64,000 nucleotides of DNA from Herbaspirillum aquaticum (GCF_002213425.1 NZ_NJGV01000002.1:421607-485606), one strand, 5' to 3'; numbered from the stretch's first letter, positions 44,524-54,346 are shown. Notes: a model not told the origin generated them from the letters alone. A program made the numbers and translations.

Positions 44524-46112
44524 TGCTTATCTCCTTCTTGCGCGAAGACATTCAAATCCGGCTTGAACACGGGGCTGCGCATTCCGAGTGCCCCCATCAC
44601 GCTGTGAAATACATTGGCTTGCGAGAAGTCCCCGCTGATATGCCGGGCGCCGCCGCTCACAGACGTTTCGGAGTTCCAGACGATGAGAGGAATCGCCTTC
44701 TGCTCTTCGGGCGCAATGGTCCAAGGGGTTCCGTGTAGATACAGCTTGTATTCGCCCAGCGACTCGCCGTGATCCGACACGTAAATCAACGACGAGGAAT
44801 AACTCTTCAAACGCTTCAACATGTCGATGCTCTGAGCCACCACAAAGTCTGAATAAAGAATGCTGTTGTCATAGGCATTCACAAGCTCTTCCCGCGAGCA
44901 TTGGTGCAATTGGACCGACTTGCAGACCGGCTTGAAGACCTCGAAACGTGCTGGATAGCGCGTGTTATATGCAGGTCCGTGACTACCAGCCAGGTGCAGA
45001 ACAACCAGCACCTGCTTCTGCTTTGTATCAGCGATGCGCTGCTCAAGATCACGTAGCAGGCCTTCATCGAAGCCGCATTCGTCGCCGGAGCAATTCCCGG
45101 GAATCTGTTCAAGCCGCTGCAGGCTGCGGACCTGCATGGGAGGTTCGCCGCCATTGTGGGATCGCCAAATCACGTCCACACCATTTCGTTGGAGATAGCT
45201 GGTCATGGGCTCCGTTGCGTTATAAGACTTGTCCGGCGACAAGATGCATTCGATTGCAGCAGTCGTATAAGTGGCGCATGCGTAAGTCGGCTGCAGCACC
45301 GTCACTCCGGCCTGTTCCAGCTCTGGATTGGTCTTGCGGGCATATCCATAGAGCGAGAAATTTTGCGCACGTGCAGACTCACCTATCACCAGGACGACCA
45401 GCTTCGGCTTACCTCCGCTCCCACTCGCTTCTGCCGGCGGCAACAAGCGGCGTTCAGGCGGTGCCATGCCAGCCGCGAGATAGCGGCCGCCGTTGATCAG
45501 ATAGGACCAGGGCATCACCAAGGCTCCCAACTGTTTGGCGTGCCTGTCGATCCATAACCAAGTCGGCGAAACAGCGTAGAGCCAGCCGACCGCACACAGG
45601 CAGACGAACAACGGAACCGCCACACGTCCGAACGCACAGACCGGGCGGATCCTGGTTCGGTGCAGTAGCCAGCATGGAAAGATGCCCAAAATCGCCACGT
45701 AGATCAGTACCATTGGGTGAAACAGTGCCAGTGCTTCGGCGGCATCGGTGTTGAAGACGTTGCCCATCATGGTCTTGTCCAGCACGATGCCGTAGGTCAC
45801 CGAAAAATACAGGGCGATCGCGTTGGAAATGGCCATGGCCATGAACAATGGCTTGATCGTGCGCACAGAAATAGCGGCTAACGCACCGGCAATGGCGGCG
45901 GTCAAGCAGAACACAAACACAAACAGCGTTAATAAGGTCCACAGTGCATTGGCCGACGGCATGTCTAAGTTGTCGATGCCAAACAGGTAGAGTGGTACGT
46001 GGTAGACAAGTGCATTGACCAATGAACACGTCATGATCATGGCCGTGCTGCCAAGGCGCCAAGGCTTACGCCTCGACAGCGGCATCAGCGCGCGACTTTT
46101 TTTACGAAACAT
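44520..46112 (-). CDS. eptA: Phosphoethanolamine-lipid A transferase, EptA/MCR family
   Basis: 530 aa from ATG 46112. Five N-terminal transmembrane helices are followed by a periplasmic sulfatase-like domain. VLVIGESARAQNFSLYGY carries the metal-binding Glu, ACATYTTAAIECIL the nucleophilic Thr region, HLAGSHGPAYNTRYP and YVSDHGESLGE the remaining metal ligands. Several Cys pairs for disulfides are present. EptA transfers phosphoethanolamine from phosphatidylethanolamine to lipid A, reducing polymyxin binding. The open frame extends to 46157 but 46112 (MFRKKSRALM) is the sensible start. It is followed by the coupled PAP2 gene and converges on the two-component system. Confidence 0.9.
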   Translation of the reverse strand: MFRKKSRALMPLSRRKPWRLGSTAMIMTCSLVNALVYHVPLYLFGIDNLDMPSANALWTLLTLFVFVFCLTAAIAGALAAISVRTIKPLFMAMAISNAIALYFSVTYGIVLDKTMMGNVFNTDAAEALALFHPMVLIYVAILGIFPCWLLHRTRIRPVCAFGRVAVPLFVCLCAVGWLYAVSPTWLWIDRHAKQLGALVMPWSYLINGGRYLAAGMAPPERRLLPPAEASGSGGKPKLVVLVIGESARAQNFSLYGYARKTNPELEQAGVTVLQPTYACATYTTAAIECILSPDKSYNATEPMTSYLQRNGVDVIWRSHNGGEPPMQVRSLQRLEQIPGNCSGDECGFDEGLLRDLEQRIADTKQKQVLVVLHLAGSHGPAYNTRYPARFEVFKPVCKSVQLHQCSREELVNAYDNSILYSDFVVAQSIDMLKRLKSYSSSLIYVSDHGESLGEYKLYLHGTPWTIAPEEQKAIPLIVWNSETSVSGGARHISGDFSQANVFHSVMGALGMRSPVFKPDLNVFAQEGDKQ

Positions 46113-46227
46113 GGTGACCACGAAGTTCCCAGGAAAAGAAGCATGGCGCACCGGCAATTTGCTACGGGCTGGGCCATACAGATAATTACTCTGCTGGGAC
46201 AGAACAAAGCCTGTCCCAGCAAGTCGC

Positions 46228-46896
46228 TTACAACACCTTCTTGAGCGATTGATACTCGCCGTTGGTCTTGATGGTCACGGTCACGTCGCTGGTCCCACGA
46301 TTGCGCCAGAACCAACCATGGTTGCCGTCGAACGCTGCGACCAGTTCACCCGCGTCGCTGCCTACCTGACGCCCCTTGCCGTAGCCGTGGTAGCCGCCAG
46401 GTGCTCCGGCAACCGGGTCGCCGTGCGTATCGTGATTGACCAGGCCGCCGTTGACTTTCCAGCTATAGGTGACCTTGGCCCCCTTGTTCATTGCCATCTT
46501 CACCTCGCTGCCTTGACCGGGCTTCAGGGTTACGGTCATCTCGTCGGAGCGCATGCCTGCTGCAGACTTGGCAGTGGAAGCTACGGGGGTTTCTACGGGC
46601 GCGGGTGCCTGGACGACAGCTGGTACAGGCACAACCGGCGCCGGGACCGGCGCAGTCTGCTTTTGTGCGTCGGCAAGCTTGTCTGCCGCTGCCTCCGCTG
46701 CGAGGGAGGTCTTGATCTTGCCCATTTCCGTCAAACCGAGGCGTGCTCCTACGCCAGTGGGGTCAATGCCATATTCGGCAGGAAGGACAACGGCGACCAG
46801 CAGGGCCGCAGCCACGGCAACGGCGATGGTGGTCGAACGCAAGAGTTGCTGGGAGCTGGGGAGCTCGGCACGTTTTGGAAGATCAGAGTTGTACAT
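46228..46896 (-). CDS. Membrane-anchored protein of metal clusters ('transmembrane anchor protein')
   Basis: 222 aa. One N-terminal helix (about residues 23-43, TTIAVAVAAALLVAVVLPAE) is followed by a long Ala/Pro/Val linker (VPAPVVPVPAVVQAPAPVET) and a periplasmic beta domain (SDEMTVTLKPGQGSEVKMAM, TYSWKVNGGLVNHDTHGDP, NHGWFWRNRGTSDVTVTIK). Aromatic/His clusters such as GGYHGYGKG could bind metal. The family is seen next to HupE/UreJ genes in beta- and gammaproteobacterial metal islands; its role is unknown. It is the last gene of the leftward cluster, 11 bp after hupE. Confidence 0.72.
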   Translation of the reverse strand: MYNSDLPKRAELPSSQQLLRSTTIAVAVAAALLVAVVLPAEYGIDPTGVGARLGLTEMGKIKTSLAAEAAADKLADAQKQTAPVPAPVVPVPAVVQAPAPVETPVASTAKSAAGMRSDEMTVTLKPGQGSEVKMAMNKGAKVTYSWKVNGGLVNHDTHGDPVAGAPGGYHGYGKGRQVGSDAGELVAAFDGNHGWFWRNRGTSDVTVTIKTNGEYQSLKKVL

Positions 46897-46907
46897 TTTG
46901 GTATCCT

Positions 46908-47666
46908 TTAGTTGGCGAAATAACCAGTCAGTTGATAGCCGATCAACATGAAGCCGGCGGTCATCATGGCGACATTGGCGGTGTAAGCGTGGCGGAAGAA
47001 ACTGGACGTACGACGCCAGTAGGTCATAACGATCAGGATGGACGCGAGTGCCAACAGTTGGCCGACTTCCACACCGATGTTGAAAGCAAGAAGATTGGGA
47101 ATGAGTCCATCTCGCGAGATCTCGTATTCCTGGACCTTGGTGGCCAGACCGAATCCGTGGAACAGACCAAATATCAGGGTCGCCACTTTGGTGTTTGGCT
47201 GGAAGCCAAACCAACGCTGGAAGGCACCTACGTTGTCCAGCGCCTTATAGACCACCGACAAGCCGATGATGGCGTCAATCAGATAGCCGTCAATGCTGGT
47301 TCCGAAATACACACCCGCCAGCATCGTGGTCGAGTGGCCGACGGCAAACAGGCTGACGTACAGACCGATATCCTTGGCTTTGTAAAGGAAGAAGATGACG
47401 CCAAACAAGAATAGGATGTGGTCATAACCGGTAAACATGTGCTTCGCTCCCAAGTAGAGGAAGGACATGAAATGCACGCCGGTAATTTCCTGGATATAGC
47501 CCTTGTCGCCTTCGGCGATGCCGTGCGCGAGCGCCACACCGGTAGCCAACGCATATAGCGCACATAAGAGGAAAGCAGCAAGGACAATCCGGACGAAACG
47601 ATGGCTTCTTCCGGATATTGATCGACGAGGCGAGACTACGCCTGCCGAGTGAGGCGATAAGAACAC
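46908..47666 (-). CDS. HupE/UreJ-family membrane protein
   Basis: 252 aa, six to seven transmembrane helices. The nickel-permease-like His/Asp motif is clear: GAKHMFTGYDHILFLFG, then FAVGHSTTMLAG and FGLFHGFGLA. HupE/UreJ proteins move Ni2+ (or Co2+), usually to feed hydrogenase or urease; here it sits in an efflux cluster, so direction is uncertain. Start GTG 47666 with AAGGAG upstream. Confidence 0.85.
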   Translation of the reverse strand: MFLSPHSAGVVSPRRSISGRSHRFVRIVLAAFLLCALYALATGVALAHGIAEGDKGYIQEITGVHFMSFLYLGAKHMFTGYDHILFLFGVIFFLYKAKDIGLYVSLFAVGHSTTMLAGVYFGTSIDGYLIDAIIGLSVVYKALDNVGAFQRWFGFQPNTKVATLIFGLFHGFGLATKVQEYEISRDGLIPNLLAFNIGVEVGQLLALASILIVMTYWRRTSSFFRHAYTANVAMMTAGFMLIGYQLTGYFAN

Positions 47667-47717
47667 GAATTTCTCCTTTTCAGACAGTGAGCGGCCACCG
47701 TCCGGTGGCCGGACAAA

Positions 47718-48098
47718 TCAAACTGCCAAAGGAGCTTTGGGAGGGCGTTCTAGTGGGAGTGGAGCCCGTGATCCCTGCGGAACCAAGGGCGCCATCTCCC
47801 AGAAAGGAGAGAAGGAAAAAGCTGCTACCCTCGCGGACGGCGGCAACGGGACATCGTGGCTGTGATCGGCTGGATCGTGCTGATGCGAATGTTCAGCGCC
47901 AACCTCATGCCCGGTCTCCAGCATTCCATAGTCATCGCCTGCCTCAACGTGCATGGCCGCGTCGACGACACTCGAGCCTCCTGGCAGCGTGAGCTCATGG
48001 GAGCTCGACGCAGCACCGACCAGCTGCAATCCCAGCATGCAGCACAGCACCAGTACAGCTACCAGGCGGTCAACAAAGGAGAAAAGCGCTTTGATCAA
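47718..48098 (-). CDS. His-rich periplasmic CzcI-like protein (second copy)
   Basis: 126 aa. A signal-like helix (LVAVLVLCCMLGLQLVGAAS) is followed by a His/Asp-rich mature part (AEHSHQHDPADHSHDVPL) and the C-terminus LPLERPPKAPLAV, the ERPP tail that marks CzcI-type proteins. Such proteins bind metal in the periplasm and modulate czc expression. The only start available is TTG 48098, with no good ribosome binding site, so the N-terminus is uncertain. Confidence 0.68.
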   Translation of the reverse strand: MIKALFSFVDRLVAVLVLCCMLGLQLVGAASSSHELTLPGGSSVVDAAMHVEAGDDYGMLETGHEVGAEHSHQHDPADHSHDVPLPPSARVAAFSFSPFWEMAPLVPQGSRAPLPLERPPKAPLAV

Positions 48099-48177
48099 TG
48101 GTTTGTATAGCTCGGTTGAACGGGAATTTCAGGTCTGCGCAAGTCTGGGCCTGCTCCGCAGCAGATCGGTCTGTATT

Positions 48178-48711
48178 TCAGAGCGGCGCGACCATCTCCA
48201 GACGGTGAATCTTCATTTTCATCTCGCTGCGTTCCAGGAACTTTGTTTCCGGGGATACGGAAAAAAAGCTTTCCGTCAGCTGGTATTGAATATGAGTGTC
48301 CTGACTGCCACGTACGCTGATCTGACGATCCTGAACATTCTCGGTCGCTATTGTGACCACGTGCTCCCCTCCGCCGATCTTCACTCGGGCAAAGGTCATC
48401 GGGCCCAATTCGGCGACCTGCTTGCCATCCACAAACACGCGTGATGCCACGCTGCGTTGTTGGGCATACGGCCGCGCAACATAGAGATAGGAATACCCCG
48501 CCTCAGCAGGGCTCATCATCTTGGCATCACTGCTAACGACAGCATCCGCACGGGAAACGGCAACACATTGTGCCGACTGCTGCAATATGACGCAGGGCTG
48601 TCGATTGCTTGCAGTCGAAGAACAGGCTACGCTCGCGAGACAAGCTCCCCTAATCAACAGATAATTCCTCAATCGGATCAAGACCCGACAATCAACATTC
48701 ATTGTGAGCAT
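48178..48711 (-). CDS. DUF2846-like lipoprotein
   Basis: 177 aa. The N-terminal signal ends in a lipobox-like ASVACSS. The mature part has SYLYVARPYAQQRSVASRVF, VDGKQVAELGPMTFARVKI and GGGEHVVTIATEN, the strand pattern of DUF2846 outer-membrane lipoproteins. Start ATG 48711 has AAGGAG 8 nt upstream, lying within the end of the methyltransferase-like gene. Role in metal efflux is unknown; being inside the operon it may stabilise the tripartite pump or respond to envelope stress. Confidence 0.65.
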   Translation of the reverse strand: MLTMNVDCRVLIRLRNYLLIRGACLASVACSSTASNRQPCVILQQSAQCVAVSRADAVVSSDAKMMSPAEAGYSYLYVARPYAQQRSVASRVFVDGKQVAELGPMTFARVKIGGGEHVVTIATENVQDRQISVRGSQDTHIQYQLTESFFSVSPETKFLERSEMKMKIHRLEMVAPL

Positions 48712-48713
48712 TT

Positions 48714-49649
48714 TCACATCTCCTTCCTGCTAAATAGATAAACCGCAGAACCCAATTCAGGCGGAATCAGCATACCGGCCAACTCCGGAGCTTCCGTCAT
48801 CTCGAAGTTCTCTTGCTCAGCATAGGCAGCCCAGTTGCCGCTGGCCACTTGATATTTGCTTCCGATCATGACGTAGAGTTGCACGCTGGAGGCCCGAAAT
48901 ATTTGGCGCTCGAAAGGATTTCCCGCCGGCGGCCACGAACACACCACCACCTCCGGCGCATACCTCGCAACGGCAGATGCGGCATCACACTTCAGTACGT
49001 CGGCCGGATACCTTATCCGGTGACTCCAGCTGTAGTCATCTGTGGCCGTCACCATCACTCCACATTGCGTGAGGAAACGAGCCAGAGTGCCATCTCCTGC
49101 TCCTACTTCGAGCGCCTTTCTCTGGCCGATCAGCGTTGCAAGAGCGCCAACGAATTCGCGACTGTAAAAACAGTAAATTCCTCGGGACGATACCAGCGGC
49201 ATCAGGAGCTCTCTCTGGCCCAGCAAGGGCCAAACCAACCTGAACAGCCGCAGACTTACCATCTTGCGTTGCAGCCCACCGGAGAACAGTAGCCGCTGGG
49301 CAAGCCAGCCATTCCACCATCTGAAGCGCGCCTTTCCTCCTGTACTTCCACTGGCCAGCGACAAACTGTAGCCTTTCACGGCCAAGCAAATCATCTGGTA
49401 TCGAACTTGCCCATATGCCGCTTGCTGCATGGCTTTTTCCATCGTCTCTTGCCGAAAGCCCTTGCGCTGCCGCGGCCACTCCGGCGGCTTTTCCGTCAAC
49501 CGCTTCAAATCTTCGGGACTACCTGTCTTGATCACATCATCCAACTGGCGCTGGGCAATTTCCCATTGCTCCGGAAACTCCTCGCAGAGCTCCGTCAGTT
49601 TGGGCCTGGTCGCCAACCAACGGGCGATATCCTGTGGCGTCCTCATCAT
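48714..49649 (-). CDS. SAM-dependent methyltransferase-like protein in the RND operon
   Basis: 311 aa. The N-terminal half is helical and basic (ARWLATRPKLTELCEEFPEQ). The C-terminal half has a Rossmann motif I, KALEVGAGDGTLARFL, then ATDDYSWSHR and VVVCSWPPAGN, positions of motifs II and IV. This supports a SAM-dependent methyltransferase of unknown target. It lies between czcC and the DUF2846 gene in one transcript. It is not the integral-membrane methyltransferase CzcN of Cupriavidus, so it is a different solution to a similar position. Confidence 0.68.
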   Translation of the reverse strand: MMRTPQDIARWLATRPKLTELCEEFPEQWEIAQRQLDDVIKTGSPEDLKRLTEKPPEWPRQRKGFRQETMEKAMQQAAYGQVRYQMICLAVKGYSLSLASGSTGGKARFRWWNGWLAQRLLFSGGLQRKMVSLRLFRLVWPLLGQRELLMPLVSSRGIYCFYSREFVGALATLIGQRKALEVGAGDGTLARFLTQCGVMVTATDDYSWSHRIRYPADVLKCDAASAVARYAPEVVVCSWPPAGNPFERQIFRASSVQLYVMIGSKYQVASGNWAAYAEQENFEMTEAPELAGMLIPPELGSAVYLFSRKEM

Positions 49650-49717
49650 CTATAGACGTGAACATCCCTGCCTGGCCGCCTGCCAAGCATTCCGCCGATC
49701 AACAGGCGGCGTTCAGG

Positions 49718-50959
49718 TCAGTTCTGTTCTAGCCCCCAGATAAGATGGGAGTCGATCAATAGCTGGTAGTAGCTTTTGATCGCCGACGTCTTAGCTGCCA
49801 AAGCGCCTTGCTGGGCTGCAGCGGCTTGGCGCTGGGTAAGCAGCAAGCCTTGCAGATCACCTTCACCCAACGAATAGGCCCGTTGCATCAAGCGCGCGTT
49901 TTCACGCATGGAGTTCGCGCTCTCCTCGGCCAGTTGCATGCCGTCATAGCTGCTTTGCACGGTGACGATCGATGAATCGATTTCGGCGCCGATCTGCCTC
50001 CGGATCGCCTCCAGCTCCTGGCGCTTGGCTTCGGCCATGTGTGTCGCCTGAATGGCGCGCTCGCTTCGCGATCCGCTCGGGATGGGGATGCTGATCGATA
50101 CGCCAATGAGTCGCTCCCTGCCACGCGCCTCGGATCCGCTAAAGACTCCAAAGGTCGGATCTGGCGTTCGTTCGGCCCTGCTGCGCTGGGCCTGCGCATC
50201 GGCACTGCGCCATGCGGCCTCGGCTGCCTTGAGCCGATCGCTTTGTTCACGGATGCGAACTTGCAGGTAGCCGGAATCCTGAGTCAGCGCGGAGATATTG
50301 GGGAAGCTGGCAAGCTGGCCATCAAAACCCGGGAAGCGGCTATGCAGCTGCGTCCATGCCAATGAAGCACCGAGCTTGGCCTCGTTGGCCTGCCGACGCT
50401 GCTCAGCCAGATCGGATTGCGCCAGGCTCACATCGAGCTTGGCGGCGTCGCCTGCCTTTGCACGCTTTTGCACGGCAGCCAGATTGTCGACTGCAAATTG
50501 CTGCATGCTCTTGCTGAGCTCATAGTTGGCATTTGCCTGCAACCATGCCAGCCATAGGCCGAGCAGGTCGCGCGCAGCCTCGTGCATGGCTTCGCCGTAC
50601 CGCGCCTCCGCTTCGTCTACTGTCGCCTGGCCGAGCTTGCGGTCTGCCGCTGCCTTGGCGGGCAGGCGGATGGTGCGCTCCAGTGCGACGTTCCACTCGT
50701 TTGAGTTGGCCTCGTTCTCAATACGACGACGCTGACCGGTGGCACGCGCCGTCCATTCGTACGGTGAGGCATCGAGAATGTTGGATTCCCGACGCGCTGC
50801 ATCCAGCGTGGCTCGGGCCCCGGCCACTGAAGGATCCTGCTCCAGCAAGGGACGAGCGATCGGCGCCGGGATAGGACCGTCCAGCATGCCTGGGGCACTC
50901 TGGGCTTGCGCCCACAACGGTAGCAGGAGCGCCGCCAATAAGGTGAGATGAAGTTTCAT
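49718..50959 (-). CDS. czcC: Outer membrane factor of the RND efflux system (CzcC-like, TolC family)
   Basis: 413 aa. A signal peptide (MKLHLTLLAALLLPLWAQAQ) is followed by two OEP repeats with long amphipathic helices; GATLDAARRE-type helices recur about every 190 residues. PSVAGARATLDAARRESNIL and GVSISIPIPSGSRSERAIQA are recognisable family stretches. It forms the trimeric outer-membrane exit channel. Its ATG overlaps the DUF3240 stop by 4 nt. Confidence 0.88.
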   Translation of the reverse strand: MKLHLTLLAALLLPLWAQAQSAPGMLDGPIPAPIARPLLEQDPSVAGARATLDAARRESNILDASPYEWTARATGQRRRIENEANSNEWNVALERTIRLPAKAAADRKLGQATVDEAEARYGEAMHEAARDLLGLWLAWLQANANYELSKSMQQFAVDNLAAVQKRAKAGDAAKLDVSLAQSDLAEQRRQANEAKLGASLAWTQLHSRFPGFDGQLASFPNISALTQDSGYLQVRIREQSDRLKAAEAAWRSADAQAQRSRAERTPDPTFGVFSGSEARGRERLIGVSISIPIPSGSRSERAIQATHMAEAKRQELEAIRRQIGAEIDSSIVTVQSSYDGMQLAEESANSMRENARLMQRAYSLGEGDLQGLLLTQRQAAAAQQGALAAKTSAIKSYYQLLIDSHLIWGLEQN

Positions 50960-51258
50960 GCAAATTCCCCTTGCTCAGACACGGCAGTCACCCAATAGCG
51001 CAACCCCGAGCGAGAAAATGTATTTTTTAAATTGGAGAGCAAATTGTCTTTGGCTTGCTCGCTACACAAGATCTGAACTTGGGTCATGACTGCACGACCC
51101 AGTACCTGTTCGGATGCAGATAAGCGTTCCCGCGCGACACCGTGGGCTGCCACGGTCGCGCTGGTGAATACTGCGACGTCAGGTGTGACGAGCAGAGAAT
51201 CCAGCAATTGCTCTTCGATATTGCGCGGGCACAGAATGGTGATAATGGAATCAGACAT
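50956..51258 (-). CDS. DUF3240-family small protein (PII-like fold)
   Basis: 100 aa (MSDSIITILCPRNIEEQLLD; later TQVQILCSEQAKDNLLSNL and GLRYWVTAVSEQGEFA). DUF3240 proteins are ferredoxin-fold, PII-like small proteins usually found between czcA and czcC homologues; their job is unknown but a cytosolic metal- or ligand-sensing role for the pump is plausible. It overlaps czcA by 8 nt and czcC by 4 nt, so production is tightly coupled to the pump. Confidence 0.82.
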   Translation of the reverse strand: MSDSIITILCPRNIEEQLLDSLLVTPDVAVFTSATVAAHGVARERLSASEQVLGRAVMTQVQILCSEQAKDNLLSNLKNTFSRSGLRYWVTAVSEQGEFA

Positions 51259-54200
51259 GCTTGATCTCCTGGCCGGATTCCTTGTCGGCGCCGGCGAACT
51301 TCAGATAGAGAATGGGTAACAGCATCAGGGTCAATGCAGTTGCGGTGATTAAGCCGCCAATGACCACGATGGCGAGTGGACGCTGGATCTCGGATCCGGG
51401 GCCGGTTGCGAACAGCAGTGGAATCAGACCGAATGCCGTGATGGACGCGGTCATCATCACCGGCCGCAGACGCCGCTTGGCGCCTGTGACCACAACTTCG
51501 CGCAGCGGCATTCCCTCATGTCGCAACTGATTGAAATAGCCCACCAGGACGACGCCGTTGAGCACCGTAATGCCGAGCAAAGCGATGAAGCCCACCGACG
51601 CAGGGACGGACAGATACTCACCGGTCAGCCACAAGGCCACGATACCGCCCACCAGTGCGAACGGAATGATGCTGAGAATCAGCAGTGCCTGTCTGATCGA
51701 TCCAAAGGTGGCAAACAGCAGCACGAAGATCAATCCCAGCGCAATCGGCACCACTACGCCCAGACGGGCTGCAGCACGCTGCTGGTTTTCGAACTGGCCA
51801 CCCCAGCTCATGCGATATCCGGTCGGCAATTTTAGCTGCTCCGCCACTTTGGTTTGCGCTTCCTGCACGAAGCCCACCAGGTCACGACCACTAACGTTGG
51901 CGATCACGACGCTGTACCGGCTACCCATTTCGCGGTCGATTTTGACCGGCCCTGCCGCGCGTTCCAAATTCGCGATACTGGAGAGGGGCACTGTCGTACC
52001 GTCTTTTCCTGTAATACGAACTGCGGAGAACTCTGCAGGGGACAAGCGCACCGATTCGGCAGCGCGAACCAAGATGGGAGTGCGACGATTGCCTTCGATC
52101 ACGGTTCCTGCCTGCTGGCCCTCTATCTGTACCCGCAGCGCATCTTGAACATCTTCCACCGAGAGACCCAGACGACCAGCCTGCATGCGGTCGACCACTA
52201 CCCGCATGTATTGCACGCCATCGTTCTGGACGGTATAGACGTCTTGATTGCCTGCGACGGTCTTGAGCACCTGCTCAACCTGGGTCGCGTATGAATTGAG
52301 CTGATCGAGGTCAGGCCCGAAGATCTTGACTGCGATGTCGCCACGTACGCCGATAATCATCTCGGACACGCGCATTCCGATAGGCTGAGTGAAACTGTAA
52401 GAGATGCCCGGCAAGGTATCTAATACCTTACGAACTTCTGCCAGCAACTCGTCCTTTGTCTTCATACGCCACTCGCTCTGCGGCTTGAGCAACAGATAAG
52501 TGTCCGTCTGATTTAAACCCATTGGATCCAGACCAATCTCGTCGGAGCCGGCGCGTGCAACCACGCCCTTTACCTCAGGGATCTCCTTCATCAGTGCCTG
52601 ATGAATCTTCAGGTCAATCGCAGCGCTCTCTTCCAGGCTGACGGAAGGAAGCTTTTCGATACCTACGATCAGGCTACCTTCGTCCATGGTCGGCATGAAT
52701 GTCTTGCCAACCTGCGTATAAAGCACACCTGCCAGAGCCAGCATCAGCACGGCACCGATCGACACCACACGTTGTCGCCTGAGCACCCAATCAAGCAAAG
52801 GGGAATATGCCTGCAGTAACTTGCGCGGCAGCCATGGTTCTTCATGGCTGACATTCTTGATGAGATATGAAGCGATGACGGGAATGACAGTGAAAGAAAG
52901 TAGGAGGGATCCAGCCAGCGCGAAAACGATCGCCATTGCCACCGGCGCGAAGAACTTGCCTTCCAGATCCTGCAAAGTCAGCAAGGGCAGGAACACAGTG
53001 ATGATGATCAGAATCCCCGATGTCACCGGCACCGCAACTTCCTTTACCGCGCGATAAACGATGTGCAGTCTTGGAAGCTTTCCGTCACTCTTATCGTCCG
53101 CCAGCCGTTGAACGATATTTTCAGTCACGACCACGGCAGCATCCACCAACATACCGATCGCAATCGTCAAGCCTCCCAGGCTCATGAGGTTGGCCGACAT
53201 GTCGAAGCTGCGCATGAGAATGAAGGTACTCAGGGCGGCGAGCGGCAATACCAATGCAACGGTCACTGCTGCCCGAATATTGCCGAGGAACAGCCCAAGC
53301 AGCACCAGAACCAGAATGGTCGCTTCCAGCAGTGCGCGCGATACCGCACCCACAGCCTTCTCAACCAACGAGGCTCGGTCATAGAAGACGTCTAGCGTCA
53401 CGCCTTTTGGCAATGTCGGTTGAATCTCTTCGAGCTTCTTTTTGACCCCTTCGACCACCTTTTGCGCATTGGCGCCGGCCAGCCCCAGCACCAGGCCCTG
53501 TACGGCTTCGCCTTGCCCGCTCTTGGTCACCACACCATTACGTGTCAGCGTACCGATGCGAACTTCGGCCAACGAGCCGACGCGCACCGGAGAACGATCC
53601 TTGACAGTGACGACAACCGAGCGCAGATCGTCCAGATTCTGAATACTGCCTTCAGTTCTCACCAGCAAAACCTCGCCGCCTTCGGACAGGCGCCCGGCAC
53701 CGTCATTCATGTTATTGCTGCGCAGTGCGTCTTTCAATTGCGCCATGGTGACGCCCGCGCTTGCGAGTTTGAGTGGATCGGGAATGATCTCGAACGAACG
53801 AACCATGCCTCCCAGCGAATTCACATCCGCCACACCTGGGACCGTACGCAATGCAGGACGGATTACCCAATCGAGCAGGCTGCGCTTATCTGCCAAGCTC
53901 ATCCCATCTGCCTCAATGGTGAACATGAACATTTCACCCAATGGCGTCGTCACCGGTGCCATACCGCCGCTGATCCCCTGCGGGAGCAGCTCAGTGATCC
54001 CTGCGAGACGTTCATTGACTTGTTGGCGTGCCCAGTAGCGGTCGGTTCCATCTTCGAAATCGATAGTGACGTCGACCAAGCCGTACTTTGTCACCGAACG
54101 CAAGATTTTGGTCTTGGGAATGCCGAGCATTTCCACTTCAATCGGCACGGCAATACGGCTCTCGACCTCTTCGGGGGTCATGCCAGGTGCTTTCATGATC

Positions 54201-54346
54201 ACCTTCACCTGGGTACTCGACACATCCGGGAATGCATCGATTGGCAGCTGGGTGAACGCAAACCATCCGGCTCCGGCAAGCATCAGGGCTCCGAGCAGCA
54301 CAAACAGCCGCTGGGACAAGGAGAACTGGATAAGTCGGGCGAGCAT
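51251..54346 (-). CDS. czcA: Heavy-metal RND efflux pump inner-membrane protein (CzcA-like)
   Basis: 1031 aa, 12 transmembrane helices and two large periplasmic loops. It starts MLARLIQFSLSQRLFVLLGA. DVSSTQVKVIMKAPGMTPEE is the CzcA-family porter signature. The TM4 motif is SLGGLTIAIGMLVDAAVVVT (then EN), with AIG replacing the DFG of canonical CzcA but keeping the VDAA Asp needed for proton relay. It exports divalent (or other) cations from periplasm/cytoplasm with CzcB and CzcC. The atypical TM4 motif means the metal should not be assumed to be Co/Zn/Cd; the neighbouring genes point to Ni/Co. Confidence 0.9.
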   Translation of the reverse strand: MLARLIQFSLSQRLFVLLGALMLAGAGWFAFTQLPIDAFPDVSSTQVKVIMKAPGMTPEEVESRIAVPIEVEMLGIPKTKILRSVTKYGLVDVTIDFEDGTDRYWARQQVNERLAGITELLPQGISGGMAPVTTPLGEMFMFTIEADGMSLADKRSLLDWVIRPALRTVPGVADVNSLGGMVRSFEIIPDPLKLASAGVTMAQLKDALRSNNMNDGAGRLSEGGEVLLVRTEGSIQNLDDLRSVVVTVKDRSPVRVGSLAEVRIGTLTRNGVVTKSGQGEAVQGLVLGLAGANAQKVVEGVKKKLEEIQPTLPKGVTLDVFYDRASLVEKAVGAVSRALLEATILVLVLLGLFLGNIRAAVTVALVLPLAALSTFILMRSFDMSANLMSLGGLTIAIGMLVDAAVVVTENIVQRLADDKSDGKLPRLHIVYRAVKEVAVPVTSGILIIITVFLPLLTLQDLEGKFFAPVAMAIVFALAGSLLLSFTVIPVIASYLIKNVSHEEPWLPRKLLQAYSPLLDWVLRRQRVVSIGAVLMLALAGVLYTQVGKTFMPTMDEGSLIVGIEKLPSVSLEESAAIDLKIHQALMKEIPEVKGVVARAGSDEIGLDPMGLNQTDTYLLLKPQSEWRMKTKDELLAEVRKVLDTLPGISYSFTQPIGMRVSEMIIGVRGDIAVKIFGPDLDQLNSYATQVEQVLKTVAGNQDVYTVQNDGVQYMRVVVDRMQAGRLGLSVEDVQDALRVQIEGQQAGTVIEGNRRTPILVRAAESVRLSPAEFSAVRITGKDGTTVPLSSIANLERAAGPVKIDREMGSRYSVVIANVSGRDLVGFVQEAQTKVAEQLKLPTGYRMSWGGQFENQQRAAARLGVVVPIALGLIFVLLFATFGSIRQALLILSIIPFALVGGIVALWLTGEYLSVPASVGFIALLGITVLNGVVLVGYFNQLRHEGMPLREVVVTGAKRRLRPVMMTASITAFGLIPLLFATGPGSEIQRPLAIVVIGGLITATALTLMLLPILYLKFAGADKESGQEIKHV

